From Micromonospora chersina (lineage in GTDB: Bacteria > Actinomycetota > Actinomycetes > Mycobacteriales > Micromonosporaceae): 64,000 nucleotides of DNA. The position numbers and the translations under genes were made by a program. The notes below the pieces were generated by a model, which saw only the letters and a list, made by a program, of their open reading frames with translations, did not search any database and had not been told where the DNA came from. Location: the NCBI RefSeq assembly GCF_900091475.1, contig NZ_FMIB01000002.1, forward strand, positions 5,456,001 to 5,520,000, given 5' to 3'. Of the stretch, positions 33,794-42,961 are shown piece after piece; the stretch's first letter is position 1, and each line of letters begins with the position of its first letter.

Positions 33794-36700
33794 ATGGACC
33801 GGCGTCCGGCGATCAAACCGGGACCCGACCTCCGGCAGGCTGACACCAGCCGGGACGATGACAGCTTCGATTCGGCGACCGACGGGGACGGTTTCGGCCG
33901 TCTCGACACAGGAGTGACCGGGATGACCGGTTCCAGCATCGACACCCTCTACGACCTGGGCCTGCCCGCGCAGGCACTGGGCGACGAGACCGAGGATGCC
34001 GAGCTGGACGAGCCGGTACCCAACGCGGAGCGCCTGGTCGCCCAGGCGGTCGCGCTGGCCGGGGACGACCACGACGCGGCCACCCTGGTGGGCCGCTTCT
34101 GGCGGTTCGCGCCGGACGAGGAGCTGATCGGCTTCACCGCCGAGGAGATGCTCGACGCGGCCCGGGCCCACCGGGACCTCGCCCAGCAGCGGGTACCGGG
34201 CGAGCTGAAGCTGCGCATCCACGAGCCGGACGCCGAGCAGCACCACACCGTGATCGAGATCGTCACCGACGACATGCCGTTCCTGGTCGACTCGGTGACC
34301 GCGCTGCTGAACTCGCACCACCTCGACGTGCACCTGCTGGTGCACCCGCTGGTCGTGGTGCGGCGCGAGCCGCTGGGCCGGCTGACCGAGGTCTCCGCGG
34401 ACGTGGAGCCGGACGACGCGATCGCCGGCGACCTGGTCGAGAGCTGGATGCGGATCGAGATCGACCCGGTCCGTGACGCGGCCGAGCGGGAGAAGCTGCG
34501 CCGGGAGCTCCAGCGGGTCCTCACCGACGTGCGGGAGGCCGTCGAGGACTGGCCCAAGATGCGGCAGCGCGCCCTGGCGCTGGCCGACGAGCTGGCGTCG
34601 GCGCGCACGTCGGACAACCGCCCGCCGGTGCCGGAGAAGGACATCACCGACTCGGTGGAGCTGCTGCGCTGGCTGGCGCACGACCACTTCACCTTCCTCG
34701 GCTACCGGGAGTACCGGCTGGTCGACACCGACGGCGCGGACGGCGGCCAGGCCCTGGAGGCCGTCCTCGGCACCGGGCTGGGCATCCTGCGCTCCGACTC
34801 GCCCGAGGCGCGGTCGCTGAACTCGATGACCCCCGAGGCGCACGAGAAGGTGCTGGAGAAGCGCCTGCTCATCATCACCAAGGCCAACTCGCGGGCCACC
34901 GTGCACCGGTCGGCCTACCTCGACTACATCGGCTTCAAGATCTTCAACGACTCCGGCGAGGTGGTCGGGGAGCGGCGCTTCCTGGGCCTGTTCTCCACGG
35001 CGGCGTACCGGACCAGCGTGCAGGAGCTGCCGGTGGTCCGGCGCAAGGTCGCCGAGGTGCTCGACCGCTCGGGCCTGAGCCTGCGCAGCCACTCCGGCAA
35101 GGACCTGCTCCAGATCCTGGAGACCTATCCCCGCGACGAGCTGTTCCAGATCAAGACGGACGACCTCTACCACGCCGTGATCGGCGTGCTCCGGATGGCC
35201 GGCCGTCGGCAGCTGCGGGTCTTCCTGCGGCGGGACGCGTACGGGCGGTTCATCTCCTGCCTGATCTACCTGCCGCGGGACCGGTTCACCACACAGAACA
35301 GGCTGCGCATGCAGGACATCCTGCTGCGCGAGCTGAACGGCGTCGGGGTGGACTACACCACCCGGGTGACCGAGTCGATGCTGGCCCGGGTGCACTTCAT
35401 CGTCCGGACCGACCCGAACAACCCGCCCGGCGACATCGACGCCGACCTGCTCGCCGAGGAGCTGGCCGACGCGACCCGCCTCTGGGACGACGACTACCGG
35501 CTGGTCCTGGAGCGCAAGCTCGGCGACGAGCAGGCCAAGCACCTGTTCGCCCGGTACGCCGACGCCTTCCCGGAGGGCTACAAGGACGGGCACACGCCGT
35601 ACGAGGCGATGAAGGACCTGGCCAAGCTGGAGCTGCTGGAGGAGTCCGGCCAGCTCGAGATGCACCTGTTCCGCAAGCAGCTCGCCGGGCGCACGAACGG
35701 GGCCGGCCGGGCCGTCGAGGTCGACGAGACCATGGACGTCCGGTTCAAGGTCTACCGGTACGGCGAGCCGATGATGCTCTCCGCCGTGCTGCCGGTGCTG
35801 CACTCGCTCGGCGTCCGGGTGGTCGACGAGCACCCGTACGAGGTGGAGCGCGTCGACGGCCGGATCTGGCTCTACGACTTCGGGCTGCAACTGCCCGAGG
35901 CGCACCAGGAGCTGGCCGAGGTCCGCCCGCACGTGGAGAACGCCTTCGCCGCCGCCTGGCGGGGCGAGGCCGAGGTGGACGGCTTCAACGAGCTGGTGCT
36001 CCGGGCCGGGCTCACCTGGCGGCAGGTGGTGGTGCTGCGGGCGTACGCGAAGTACCTGCGGCAGGCCGGCACCGTGTTCTCGCAGGAGTACATGGAGCAG
36101 ACCTTCATCGCGTACCCGAAGATCGCCTCGCTGCTGGTGGAGCTCTTCGAGACCCGGTTCGCACCGGGCGCGTCCACCCTGGACGAGCGGCGGCAGCGCA
36201 GCGGCGAGCTGGTCTCGGCGATCGGCGAGGCCCTGGACGACGTGGCCAGCCTCGACCAGGACCGGATCCTGCGCTCCTACCTGACGTTGATCCAGGCCAC
36301 CCTGCGCACCAGCTTCTACCAGAAGCCGGTCGGCGGGCGGCCCAAGTCGTACGTCGCGTTCAAGCTGGACCCGCAGGCGATCCCGGAGCTGCCGGCGCCG
36401 CGGCCCAAGTTCGAGATCTTCGTCTACTCGCCCCGGTTCGAGGGCGTGCACCTGCGGTTCGGGCCGGTGGCCCGGGGCGGCCTGCGCTGGTCCGACCGGC
36501 GTGAGGACTTCCGCACCGAGGTGCTCGGCCTGGTCAAGGCGCAGATGGTGAAGAACGCCGTGATCGTGCCGGTGGGCGCCAAGGGCGGCTTCGTGCTGAA
36601 GCAGAAGCCGGGCGACCGGGACGAGGCGGTGGCCTGCTACAAGGAGTTCGTCGGCGCGCTGCTCGACGTCACCGACAACATCGCCAGCGGTGAGATCGTG

Positions 36701-38860
36701 CCGCCGGAGGACGTGGTCCGGCACGACGCCGACGACCCGTACCTGGTGGTGGCGGCGGACAAGGGCACCGCGACCTTCTCCGACATCGCCAACGAGATCT
36801 CCGCCGCGCACAACTTCTGGCTGGGCGACGCCTTCGCCTCCGGCGGCTCGGCCGGCTACGACCACAAGAAGATGGGCATCACGGCCCGGGGCGCCTGGGA
36901 GTCGGTGAAGCGGCACTTCCGGGAACTGGGGCACGACACCCAGACCCAGGACTTCACAGTGGTCGGCGTCGGCGACATGTCCGGCGACGTGTTCGGCAAC
37001 GGGATGCTGCTGTCCAAGCACATCCGGCTGGTGGCCGCCTTCGACCACCGGCACATCTTCCTGGACCCGGACCCGGACGCGGCCACCTCGTGGGACGAGC
37101 GGAAGCGGCTGTTCGACCTGCCCCGGTCGTCCTGGCAGGACTACAACCCCGAGCTGATCTCGGCCGGCGGCGGCATCTACCCGCGTACCGCCAAGTCGGT
37201 GCCGGTCTCGCCGCAGGTGCGCGCGGTGCTCGGCCTCGACGACGACGTCACCCAGCTCAGCCCGCAGGAGCTGATGAAGGCGATCCTCACCGCGCCGGTG
37301 GACCTGTTCTGGAACGGCGGCATCGGCACCTACGTGAAGGCGTCGACGCAGACCAACGCCGAGGTCGGGGACAAGTCCAACGACGCCATCCGCGTGGACG
37401 GCAAGAGCCTGCGCTGCCGGGTGGCCGGCGAGGGCGGCAACCTGGGCTGGACCCAGCAGGGCCGGATCGAGTACGCGGCGGCCGGCGGCCGGATCTACAC
37501 CGACTTCATCGACAACGCGGCCGGGGTGGACTGCTCCGACCACGAGGTGAACATCAAGATCCTGCTGAACACGGCGGTCGCCGACGGCGCGCTGGACATG
37601 CCGGACCGCGACGAGCTGCTGGCCCAGATGACCGACGAGGTCGCCGAGCTGGTGCTGCGGGACAACTACGACCAGGCCCGGGCGCTGAACAACGCCCAGG
37701 CCCAGGCCGCCTCGCTGCTCCCGGTGCACCGCCGGATGATCAGCGAGCTGGAGCGGGCCGGTCAGCTCGACCGTGCGCTGGAGGCGCTGCCGTCGGACGA
37801 GGAGCTGGCGGTACGCGGCGAGAGCGGGCTGACCGCGCCGGAGTTCGCGGTGCTGCTGGCGTACGTGAAGATCGTGCTGGAGCGGGAGATCGTCAGCGAG
37901 GGGCTGGCGGACGAGGAGTGGACGACCGACGTCCTGGTCAACTACTTCCCGACCCCGCTGCGGGAGCGGTTCGCCGACCGGATGGGCCGGCACCGGCTGC
38001 GCCGCGACATCGTCACCACCGTCCTGGTCAACGAGGCGATCAACCGGGGCGGCATCACGTTCGTCTTCCGGGTCGTCGAGGAGACGGCCGCGTCGGCGGC
38101 CGACGTGCTGCGGGCGTACGTGGTGGTCCGCGAGGTGTTCCGACTGCGCGAGCTGTGGGACGCGGTCGAGGCGCTGGACAACAAGGTCTCGCCCGAGTTG
38201 CAGACCAGCGTCTACCTGGACACCCGCCGGCTGCTCGACCGCGCGGTGCGCTGGCTGGTCACCAACCGGCGCTCGCCGATCGACGTGCCGGGGGAGATCG
38301 CCCGGCTGCGGGACGGGGTGGCCCGGCTCCTGCCGGAGCTGGAGAACCTCTTCTACGGCACCGAGCGGGAGGCGATCGCCGCCCACATCGACTCGCTGAC
38401 CGGCAAGGGGCTGCCCCGCGACCTGGCCGAGCAGGCGACCCGGCTGATGTACAGCTTCGGCCTGCTCGACGTGGTGGAGACCGCCCGGTCGACCGGCCGG
38501 GACGTGAGCGAGGTGGCCTCGGTCTACTTCGTCCTCTCCGACCGGTTCCGGGTGGACGCCCTGCTGTCGAAGATCTCCCTGCTGCCGCGGGAGGACCGCT
38601 GGCAGACCCTGGCCCGGATGGCGCTGCGCTACGACCTGTACGCCGCGTTGGCCGCGCTCACCGCGGAGGTCCTCGGCTCCACCCCGGACAGCCTCCCGCC
38701 GGTCGAGCGGGTGCAGGAGTGGGAGCAGGCGAACGCCACCTCGATCCACCGGGCGCACCGGGCCATGGGGGAGTTCGACGAGTCCCGCGCCGACCTGTCC
38801 GCCCTGTCCGTGCTGCTGCGGCAGATCCGCACCCTGGTGCGGACCTCGGCGGCGGCCTGA
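33794..38860 (+). CDS. gdh: NAD-specific glutamate dehydrogenase, large (L_180) class
   Basis: 1688 aa giant glutamate dehydrogenase deaminating glutamate to 2-oxoglutarate. A long N-terminal regulatory region with ACT-like modules spans about 40-700. The catalytic core (about 720-1200) includes GPVARGGLRWSDRREDFRTE, VPVGAKGGFV and VVGVGDMSGDVFGNGML. A helical C-terminal domain follows. Size and motifs match the Streptomyces/Pseudomonas 180-kDa class. ATG 33794 lies eight bases after GGGGAG; a GTG at 33785 overlaps the ribosome site. No partner genes are adjacent. A 2441-codon antisense frame opposite is spurious. Confidence 0.96.
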   Translation: MDRRPAIKPGPDLRQADTSRDDDSFDSATDGDGFGRLDTGVTGMTGSSIDTLYDLGLPAQALGDETEDAELDEPVPNAERLVAQAVALAGDDHDAATLVGRFWRFAPDEELIGFTAEEMLDAARAHRDLAQQRVPGELKLRIHEPDAEQHHTVIEIVTDDMPFLVDSVTALLNSHHLDVHLLVHPLVVVRREPLGRLTEVSADVEPDDAIAGDLVESWMRIEIDPVRDAAEREKLRRELQRVLTDVREAVEDWPKMRQRALALADELASARTSDNRPPVPEKDITDSVELLRWLAHDHFTFLGYREYRLVDTDGADGGQALEAVLGTGLGILRSDSPEARSLNSMTPEAHEKVLEKRLLIITKANSRATVHRSAYLDYIGFKIFNDSGEVVGERRFLGLFSTAAYRTSVQELPVVRRKVAEVLDRSGLSLRSHSGKDLLQILETYPRDELFQIKTDDLYHAVIGVLRMAGRRQLRVFLRRDAYGRFISCLIYLPRDRFTTQNRLRMQDILLRELNGVGVDYTTRVTESMLARVHFIVRTDPNNPPGDIDADLLAEELADATRLWDDDYRLVLERKLGDEQAKHLFARYADAFPEGYKDGHTPYEAMKDLAKLELLEESGQLEMHLFRKQLAGRTNGAGRAVEVDETMDVRFKVYRYGEPMMLSAVLPVLHSLGVRVVDEHPYEVERVDGRIWLYDFGLQLPEAHQELAEVRPHVENAFAAAWRGEAEVDGFNELVLRAGLTWRQVVVLRAYAKYLRQAGTVFSQEYMEQTFIAYPKIASLLVELFETRFAPGASTLDERRQRSGELVSAIGEALDDVASLDQDRILRSYLTLIQATLRTSFYQKPVGGRPKSYVAFKLDPQAIPELPAPRPKFEIFVYSPRFEGVHLRFGPVARGGLRWSDRREDFRTEVLGLVKAQMVKNAVIVPVGAKGGFVLKQKPGDRDEAVACYKEFVGALLDVTDNIASGEIVPPEDVVRHDADDPYLVVAADKGTATFSDIANEISAAHNFWLGDAFASGGSAGYDHKKMGITARGAWESVKRHFRELGHDTQTQDFTVVGVGDMSGDVFGNGMLLSKHIRLVAAFDHRHIFLDPDPDAATSWDERKRLFDLPRSSWQDYNPELISAGGGIYPRTAKSVPVSPQVRAVLGLDDDVTQLSPQELMKAILTAPVDLFWNGGIGTYVKASTQTNAEVGDKSNDAIRVDGKSLRCRVAGEGGNLGWTQQGRIEYAAAGGRIYTDFIDNAAGVDCSDHEVNIKILLNTAVADGALDMPDRDELLAQMTDEVAELVLRDNYDQARALNNAQAQAASLLPVHRRMISELERAGQLDRALEALPSDEELAVRGESGLTAPEFAVLLAYVKIVLEREIVSEGLADEEWTTDVLVNYFPTPLRERFADRMGRHRLRRDIVTTVLVNEAINRGGITFVFRVVEETAASAADVLRAYVVVREVFRLRELWDAVEALDNKVSPELQTSVYLDTRRLLDRAVRWLVTNRRSPIDVPGEIARLRDGVARLLPELENLFYGTEREAIAAHIDSLTGKGLPRDLAEQATRLMYSFGLLDVVETARSTGRDVSEVASVYFVLSDRFRVDALLSKISLLPREDRWQTLARMALRYDLYAALAALTAEVLGSTPDSLPPVERVQEWEQANATSIHRAHRAMGEFDESRADLSALSVLLRQIRTLVRTSAAA

Positions 38861-38875
38861 CAAAGTACCAACGCC

Positions 38876-38917
38876 GGCGCGGCCGGGTGGTGGGATGACC
38901 GACCACCCGGCCGCGCC
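38876..38917. terminator. Bidirectional terminator between gdh and the sortase gene
   Basis: GGCGCGGCCGGGTGGT pairs perfectly with ACCACCCGGCCGCGCC over 16 bp around a 10-nt loop. The plus strand continues GTTTC. It lies between converging stop codons. Confidence 0.9.
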
Positions 38918-38920
38918 GTT

Positions 38921-39682
38921 TCACGCCATGCTGGCGAACGCGATGACGTTGTCGACGTAGCTGCGGCTGCTCTCGTCGAACGCCCCACCGCAGGTGACCA
39001 CCCGCAGGCCGGGCGTGGCGGAGGGGCCGTAGACCAACTCGGTGGGGAAGGCCGTCTTCGGGTACGACTTCACCTCGGTCACCGTGAACGTGACGGACGA
39101 GCCGTCCTCCCGGGCGATCGAGATGGTGTCCCCCGTCCGGAGCGCGCCGAGGTTGAAGAAGACGGCCGGCCCGAGCTTGGCGGAGTCGACGTGGCCGACG
39201 ATCACCGCGTTGCCCTCCTCGCCGGGGCTGGGCCCGGGGGAGTACCAGCCCGCCTTCATGGCCTGCTCCAGCGGGGGCACCTGCGCCGTGCCGTCCGGGT
39301 TCAGGCCGAGGGTCATGATCTCGGCGTGCACGCCGATCCGGGGGATCGAGATGGTCGTCGGGGTCGACCGGGGCAGTCCGGCGGCGGTGAGGTCCGGGTG
39401 CGCCGTGACCGGGGACTGGCCGTCGACGGACGCCTGGTCGGCGGTCTCCGCGGCGACGCGGCCGCCGGGGCCCGGGATGGCGGTCGGCGACGGCGACGGG
39501 TCGGCGGGCCCGGCCTGGGCGAGCGGCTGGGGCGGGCGGGGCGGCGGCACGGTCCGCACCGACGCCCCGATCATGCCGGCGCCCACCATGGCGAGCAGGA
39601 CGACGACAGCGGCGCCGGCGGCACGCCACGGTTTCCCGTGACGGCCGCCGGCCCGTGTCGCCGTCCGGTCAGGCGAGGTCAT
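38921..39682 (-). CDS. Class E/F sortase
   Basis: 253 aa. A basic N-terminus and one membrane anchor (about 20-42, AAGAAVVVLLAMVGAGMIGASV) are followed by a Pro-rich linker and the sortase barrel. The catalytic triad is H164 (GHVDS), C231 (VVTCGG) and R240 (RSYVDN). Sortases of this type attach surface proteins or pili to the wall. Its start overlaps the upstream gene (39669-40586) by 14 bp, so the two form an operon and the repeat protein is the obvious candidate partner. Confidence 0.9.
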   Translation of the reverse strand: MTSPDRTATRAGGRHGKPWRAAGAAVVVLLAMVGAGMIGASVRTVPPPRPPQPLAQAGPADPSPSPTAIPGPGGRVAAETADQASVDGQSPVTAHPDLTAAGLPRSTPTTISIPRIGVHAEIMTLGLNPDGTAQVPPLEQAMKAGWYSPGPSPGEEGNAVIVGHVDSAKLGPAVFFNLGALRTGDTISIAREDGSSVTFTVTEVKSYPKTAFPTELVYGPSATPGLRVVTCGGAFDESSRSYVDNVIAFASMA

Positions 39683-40586
39683 CGCCCCGACGCCGGCGCA
39701 GCAGGATCATGCCGCCCAGGGCGGCGGCGCCGATGACGCCCACCCCGCTGGCGGCCATGTTGCGGTCCAGGCTGGTGGTGGTCATGCCACCGTCACCGCC
39801 GTCGACGTGGCCACGCGGCATGCAGTCCTTGCGGTCCTCGTCCTTGCGGCCGTGGTCCTTGCCGTCGTGGTCCTTGCCGTCGTCCTTGCCGTCCCAGCTC
39901 CGGTTGTCCCAGTCCTTGCGGTCCACGTCCTTGCCGTCGTGGTCCTTGCGGTCCTCGTCGCGCTGGTCCCGGTCCTTGGCGTCGTGCTCCTTGTTGTCCC
40001 GGTCGTTGCGCTCGTCGTTCTTGCCGTTCTCGTCCTTGCGGTTCTCGTCCTTGCCGTCGTGGTCCTTGCGGTCCCGCTCGTCGCCGGGCTGGTCGGCGAC
40101 GAGGCCGCCGCCCTGGCCGTCGGCGCCCGGCTGCCAGGAGTCGCTGCCCTGCCAGTCCTTGCGCTCCTCGCCCTTGCCGTCGTCGTGCTTGCCGCCCTGG
40201 TCCTTGCCGTTGTCGTACCCGCCGCCGTTGTCGTACCCGCCGTTGTCGTACTTGCCGTCGTCGTGCTTGCCGTCCCAGTCCTTGCCGTCGCGGTCCTTGC
40301 CGTCGTCGTGCTTGCCGTCCCGGTCCTTGCCGTCGTGGCCCTTGCGGTCCTCGTCCTTGCGGTCGTGGTCCTTGCGGTCCTCGTAGCTCCGGTCCCAGTC
40401 CTTGCGGTCCCAGTTCTTGTGGTCCCAGTCCTCGTGCTCCCCAGAGCAGGTACCGGGAAGGCTGACCTGCGGCTTGGCGACGGCGTCCGCGCTGGCCGCG
40501 TTCGCCGCCCCGGGCGAGAACAGCAGCAGGGACGCGCCACCGAGAGCGGCACCCGCGACGAGCTTCCCGAGCATCTTCTTAGCCAT
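39669..40586 (-). CDS. Asp/Lys/Arg pentapeptide-repeat surface protein
   Basis: 305 aa. The signal peptide is residues 1-30 (MAKKMLGKLVAGAALGGASLL...ANA). A hypercharged region of about 200 residues is built of pentapeptides of the type [WHER]-D-[RG]-K-D. A Gly/Tyr-Asn interruption (KYDNGGYDNGGGYDNGK) and a GADGQGGG linker divide it. The C-terminus has a hydrophobic helix (GVGVIGAAALGGMILL) and RRRRGDD, the anchor typical of sortase substrates, but no LPxTG or LAxTG precedes it. The only similar string is LPGTC near residue 44. The gene overlaps the sortase gene by 14 bp. Repeat structure suggests intrinsic disorder and possible cation binding; function is unknown. Confidence 0.85.
   Translation of the reverse strand: MAKKMLGKLVAGAALGGASLLLFSPGAANAASADAVAKPQVSLPGTCSGEHEDWDHKNWDRKDWDRSYEDRKDHDRKDEDRKGHDGKDRDGKHDDGKDRDGKDWDGKHDDGKYDNGGYDNGGGYDNGKDQGGKHDDGKGEERKDWQGSDSWQPGADGQGGGLVADQPGDERDRKDHDGKDENRKDENGKNDERNDRDNKEHDAKDRDQRDEDRKDHDGKDVDRKDWDNRSWDGKDDGKDHDGKDHGRKDEDRKDCMPRGHVDGGDGGMTTTSLDRNMAASGVGVIGAAALGGMILLRRRRGDDLA
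39829..40440 (-). repeat. 15-bp-period coding repeats of the charged surface protein
   Basis: The DNA shows many near-identical 15-bp units, on the plus strand variants of TCCTTGCGGTCGTGG and TCCTTGCCGTCGTGG. Units differ mostly at one or two codons, indicating recent expansion and contraction. The tract is split by the linker at about 40085-40140. Confidence 0.8.
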
Positions 40587-41080
40587 GACCTGCGTCACTC
40601 CATCCCTTTTTGTCCTGAGCCCGCCTTCAGTCGAGCTACGACCGACGTTAGACCGGTTCACGACTTATCCGGGGAAAGATTCGTGTTTAGGAGTTTGTTG
40701 GCTCTGGGAGCGATACGGGTGCTAAGCCCCTTTAGAGACCGGGCCGTACCCGTGGGACCGTGGCGCGACGAACCCGCCGCCGTGTCCGGTCGGGCGGTGT
40801 TCCATCGAGCCATTGCCATGGAAGCGCTCCCATGCAAGAATCGCTGCACGCGGTTCGGGGAGCCACACCGCGAGCTCAGACGTCGAGGGCAGCCGGGTCA
40901 CCGGACGGCGTCCGACTCCCCGACCGGTCCCCGCGGGCCGGTCGTCCACCACCACCATCACGCCCGTCCGGGTCGGGCACCCCCGAGAAACCCGTGGCGC
41001 CGGCCGTCCCGTGGCGGACGTCCGAGCGCCTTTCCACCGGGCCGTACGCGGATCCGGTCTCGCCCAAGGAGATCAGTGGC
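40587..41080. other. Divergent intergenic region without genes
   Basis: About 490 bp between the repeat-protein gene and the cellulase gene. The first ~130 bp are AT-richer and probably hold the divergent promoters. A partial CebR-like half site TGGGAGCG occurs at 40705-40712 and a near-complete box at 40819-40832. No coding frame is supported. Confidence 0.6.
40819..40832. promoter_or_regulatory. CebR-type operator upstream of the cellulase gene
   Basis: TGGAAGCGCTCCCA differs at one position from the 14-bp palindrome TGGGAGCGCTCCCA bound by the cellobiose-responsive repressor CebR in Streptomyces. It lies ~250 bp before the cellulase start, so cellobiose induction of this gene is likely. 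No cebR is present in the window. Confidence 0.8.
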
Positions 41081-42862
41081 ATGAATCTGTGGAGAAGGCT
41101 GTCCGGCCGCAGCCGGGCGCTCGCGCTGACCGGCGCGGGTGTCCTGGTCGCCGGTGGACTGGTGACCCTCCCGGTCACGGCGGCGCAGGCCGCGACCCAG
41201 TGCAGCGTGGACTACACCACCAGCGACTGGCCCGGTGGCTTCACCGCGACGGTGGTCATCAAGAACATAGGTGACCCGCTCAGCTCGTGGAACCTCGGCT
41301 TCACCTTCCCGAACAGCAGCCAGAAGGTGCAGCAGGGCTGGTCGGCGAAGTGGTCGCAGAGCGGTCAGAACGTCACCGCGCAGAACGAGTCCTACAACGG
41401 GACGCTGGCCACCGGCGCCAGCACCAGCATCGGCTTCAACGGCGCCTGGAGCGGCAGCAACCCGAAGCCGACCCAGTTCACGCTGAACGGCACGGTCTGC
41501 AACGGCGGCACGCCGCCCACCTCGACCCCGCCGACGACCACCCCGCCGCCCACGTCGCCGCCGCCCACCACCCCGCCGCCCACGTCGCCCCCGCCGCCCG
41601 GCCAGAAGGTCGACAACCCGTACGCCGGGGTGAAGGGGTACGTGAACCCCGAGTGGAAGGCCAAGGCCGAGTCGGTGTCCGGCGGCAGCCGGGTGTCGAA
41701 CAACCCGACCGCGGTGTGGATCGACCGGATCGCCGCCATCAACGGCACCCCGAACAGCAGCTCCAACGGCGCGATGGGGGTCCGTGACCACCTGGACGCC
41801 GCGCTCGCCCAGGGCGCCGGCTACATCCAGTTCGTCATCTACAACCTGCCCGGCCGGGACTGCTCGGCGCTCGCCTCCAACGGTGAGCTGGGCCCCGACG
41901 AGCTGCCCCGCTACAAGGCCGAGTACATCGACCCGATCGCCGCGATCCAGGGCGACGCGAAGTACAAGAACCTGCGCATCGTCAACATCATCGAGATCGA
42001 CTCGCTGCCCAACCTGGTGACCAACACCTCGGGCAACGCGGGCGGCACCGTCATGTGCGACACGGTCAAGGCCAACGGCGCGTACGTCAACGGCGTGGGT
42101 TACGCCCTGGCGAAGCTCGGCGCGATCGGCAACGTCTACAACTACATCGACGCCGCGCACCACGGGTGGATCGGCTGGGACAGCAACTTCGGCCCGGTCG
42201 CCGACCAGCTCAAGGCCGCCGCCGTCGCGTCCGGCAGCACGGTGCACAACGTGCACGGCTTCATCGTCAACACCGCCAACTACTCCGCGCTGAAGGAGCC
42301 GTACGTCAAGGTCACCGACTCGGTGAACGGCCAGACCGTGCGGCAGTCCAAGTGGATCGACTGGAACCAGTACGTCGACGAGCTCTCGTTCGCCCAGGCG
42401 TTCCGGCAGAAGCTGGTGTCGATCGGCTTCGACAGCGGTATCGGCATGCTGATCGACACCTCCCGCAACGGCTGGGGCGGGTCCGCCCGGCCCACCGGCC
42501 CGGGCCCGCTGACCAGCGTCGACGCCTACGTCGACGGAGGCCGGGTCGACCGGCGCTACCACACCGGCAACTGGTGCAACCAGGCCGGCGCGGGCCTCGG
42601 CGAGCGGCCGCGGGCCAACCCGGAGACGGGCATCGACGCGTACGTCTGGGTGAAGCCCCCGGGTGAGTCGGACGGCTCCAGCACGGCCATCCCGAACGAC
42701 GAGGGCAAGGGCTTCGACCGGATGTGCGACCCGACGTACACCGGCAACGCCCGCAACGGCAACAACCTGTCCGGCGCCCTGCCGAACGCGCCGATCTCCG
42801 GTGCGTGGTTCCCGGCCCAGTTCCAGCAGCTGATGCAGAACGCCTACCCGCCGCTCTCCTGA
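41081..42862 (+). CDS. Secreted GH6 cellulase (cellobiohydrolase type) with CBM2
   Basis: 593 aa extracellular enzyme degrading cellulose. A signal peptide (1-38, ending AAQAA) is followed by a family 2 cellulose-binding module (about 40-140, with QCSVDYTTSDWPGGFTATV). Next comes a Pro/Thr linker (TPPTSTPPTTTPPPTSPPP) and a GH6 catalytic domain. The general acid is D260 in YNLPGRDCSA. GH6 segments KWIDWNQYVDEL and LIDTSRNGWGG are present. Length and loops fit the exo-acting, non-reducing-end cellobiohydrolases, though endoglucanase activity cannot be excluded. AAGGAG lies nine bases before the ATG. The CebR-like box upstream suggests cellobiose control. Confidence 0.93.
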   Translation: MNLWRRLSGRSRALALTGAGVLVAGGLVTLPVTAAQAATQCSVDYTTSDWPGGFTATVVIKNIGDPLSSWNLGFTFPNSSQKVQQGWSAKWSQSGQNVTAQNESYNGTLATGASTSIGFNGAWSGSNPKPTQFTLNGTVCNGGTPPTSTPPTTTPPPTSPPPTTPPPTSPPPPGQKVDNPYAGVKGYVNPEWKAKAESVSGGSRVSNNPTAVWIDRIAAINGTPNSSSNGAMGVRDHLDAALAQGAGYIQFVIYNLPGRDCSALASNGELGPDELPRYKAEYIDPIAAIQGDAKYKNLRIVNIIEIDSLPNLVTNTSGNAGGTVMCDTVKANGAYVNGVGYALAKLGAIGNVYNYIDAAHHGWIGWDSNFGPVADQLKAAAVASGSTVHNVHGFIVNTANYSALKEPYVKVTDSVNGQTVRQSKWIDWNQYVDELSFAQAFRQKLVSIGFDSGIGMLIDTSRNGWGGSARPTGPGPLTSVDAYVDGGRVDRRYHTGNWCNQAGAGLGERPRANPETGIDAYVWVKPPGESDGSSTAIPNDEGKGFDRMCDPTYTGNARNGNNLSGALPNAPISGAWFPAQFQQLMQNAYPPLS

Positions 42863-42919
42863 TCCGGCGGCCGGCCCACCCGCGGCGGCGGGAGTGAGGC
42901 ACCGCCGCGCGGGTTCCCC

Positions 42920-42954
42920 GGGCCCCTGGTCGACCCCACGTCGACCAGGGGCCC
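42920..42954. terminator. Strong terminator after the cellulase gene
   Basis: GGGCCCCTGGTCGAC pairs perfectly with GTCGACCAGGGGCCC over 15 bp with a CCCAC loop. It lies between the cellulase stop and a converging gene. Confidence 0.9.
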
Positions 42955-42961
42955 CCGGGCG

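Noticed and set aside
36856..37086. Short minus-strand frames inside gdh
   Set aside because: They show no start signals and are contained in a well-supported gene.
33506..38863. Continuous 2441-codon antisense open frame in frame with the penicillin-binding protein
   Set aside because: The part opposite gdh is low-complexity (Leu/Val/Asp/Arg/His-rich), with no family motif. It arises because a GC-rich third position on the plus strand removes stops on the minus strand. The real gene starts at the ATG with ribosome site at 33505.
40440..40470. LPGTC near the start of the repeat protein as a sortase signal
   Set aside because: Sorting signals sit just before the C-terminal helix. This string is N-terminal, right after the signal peptide.
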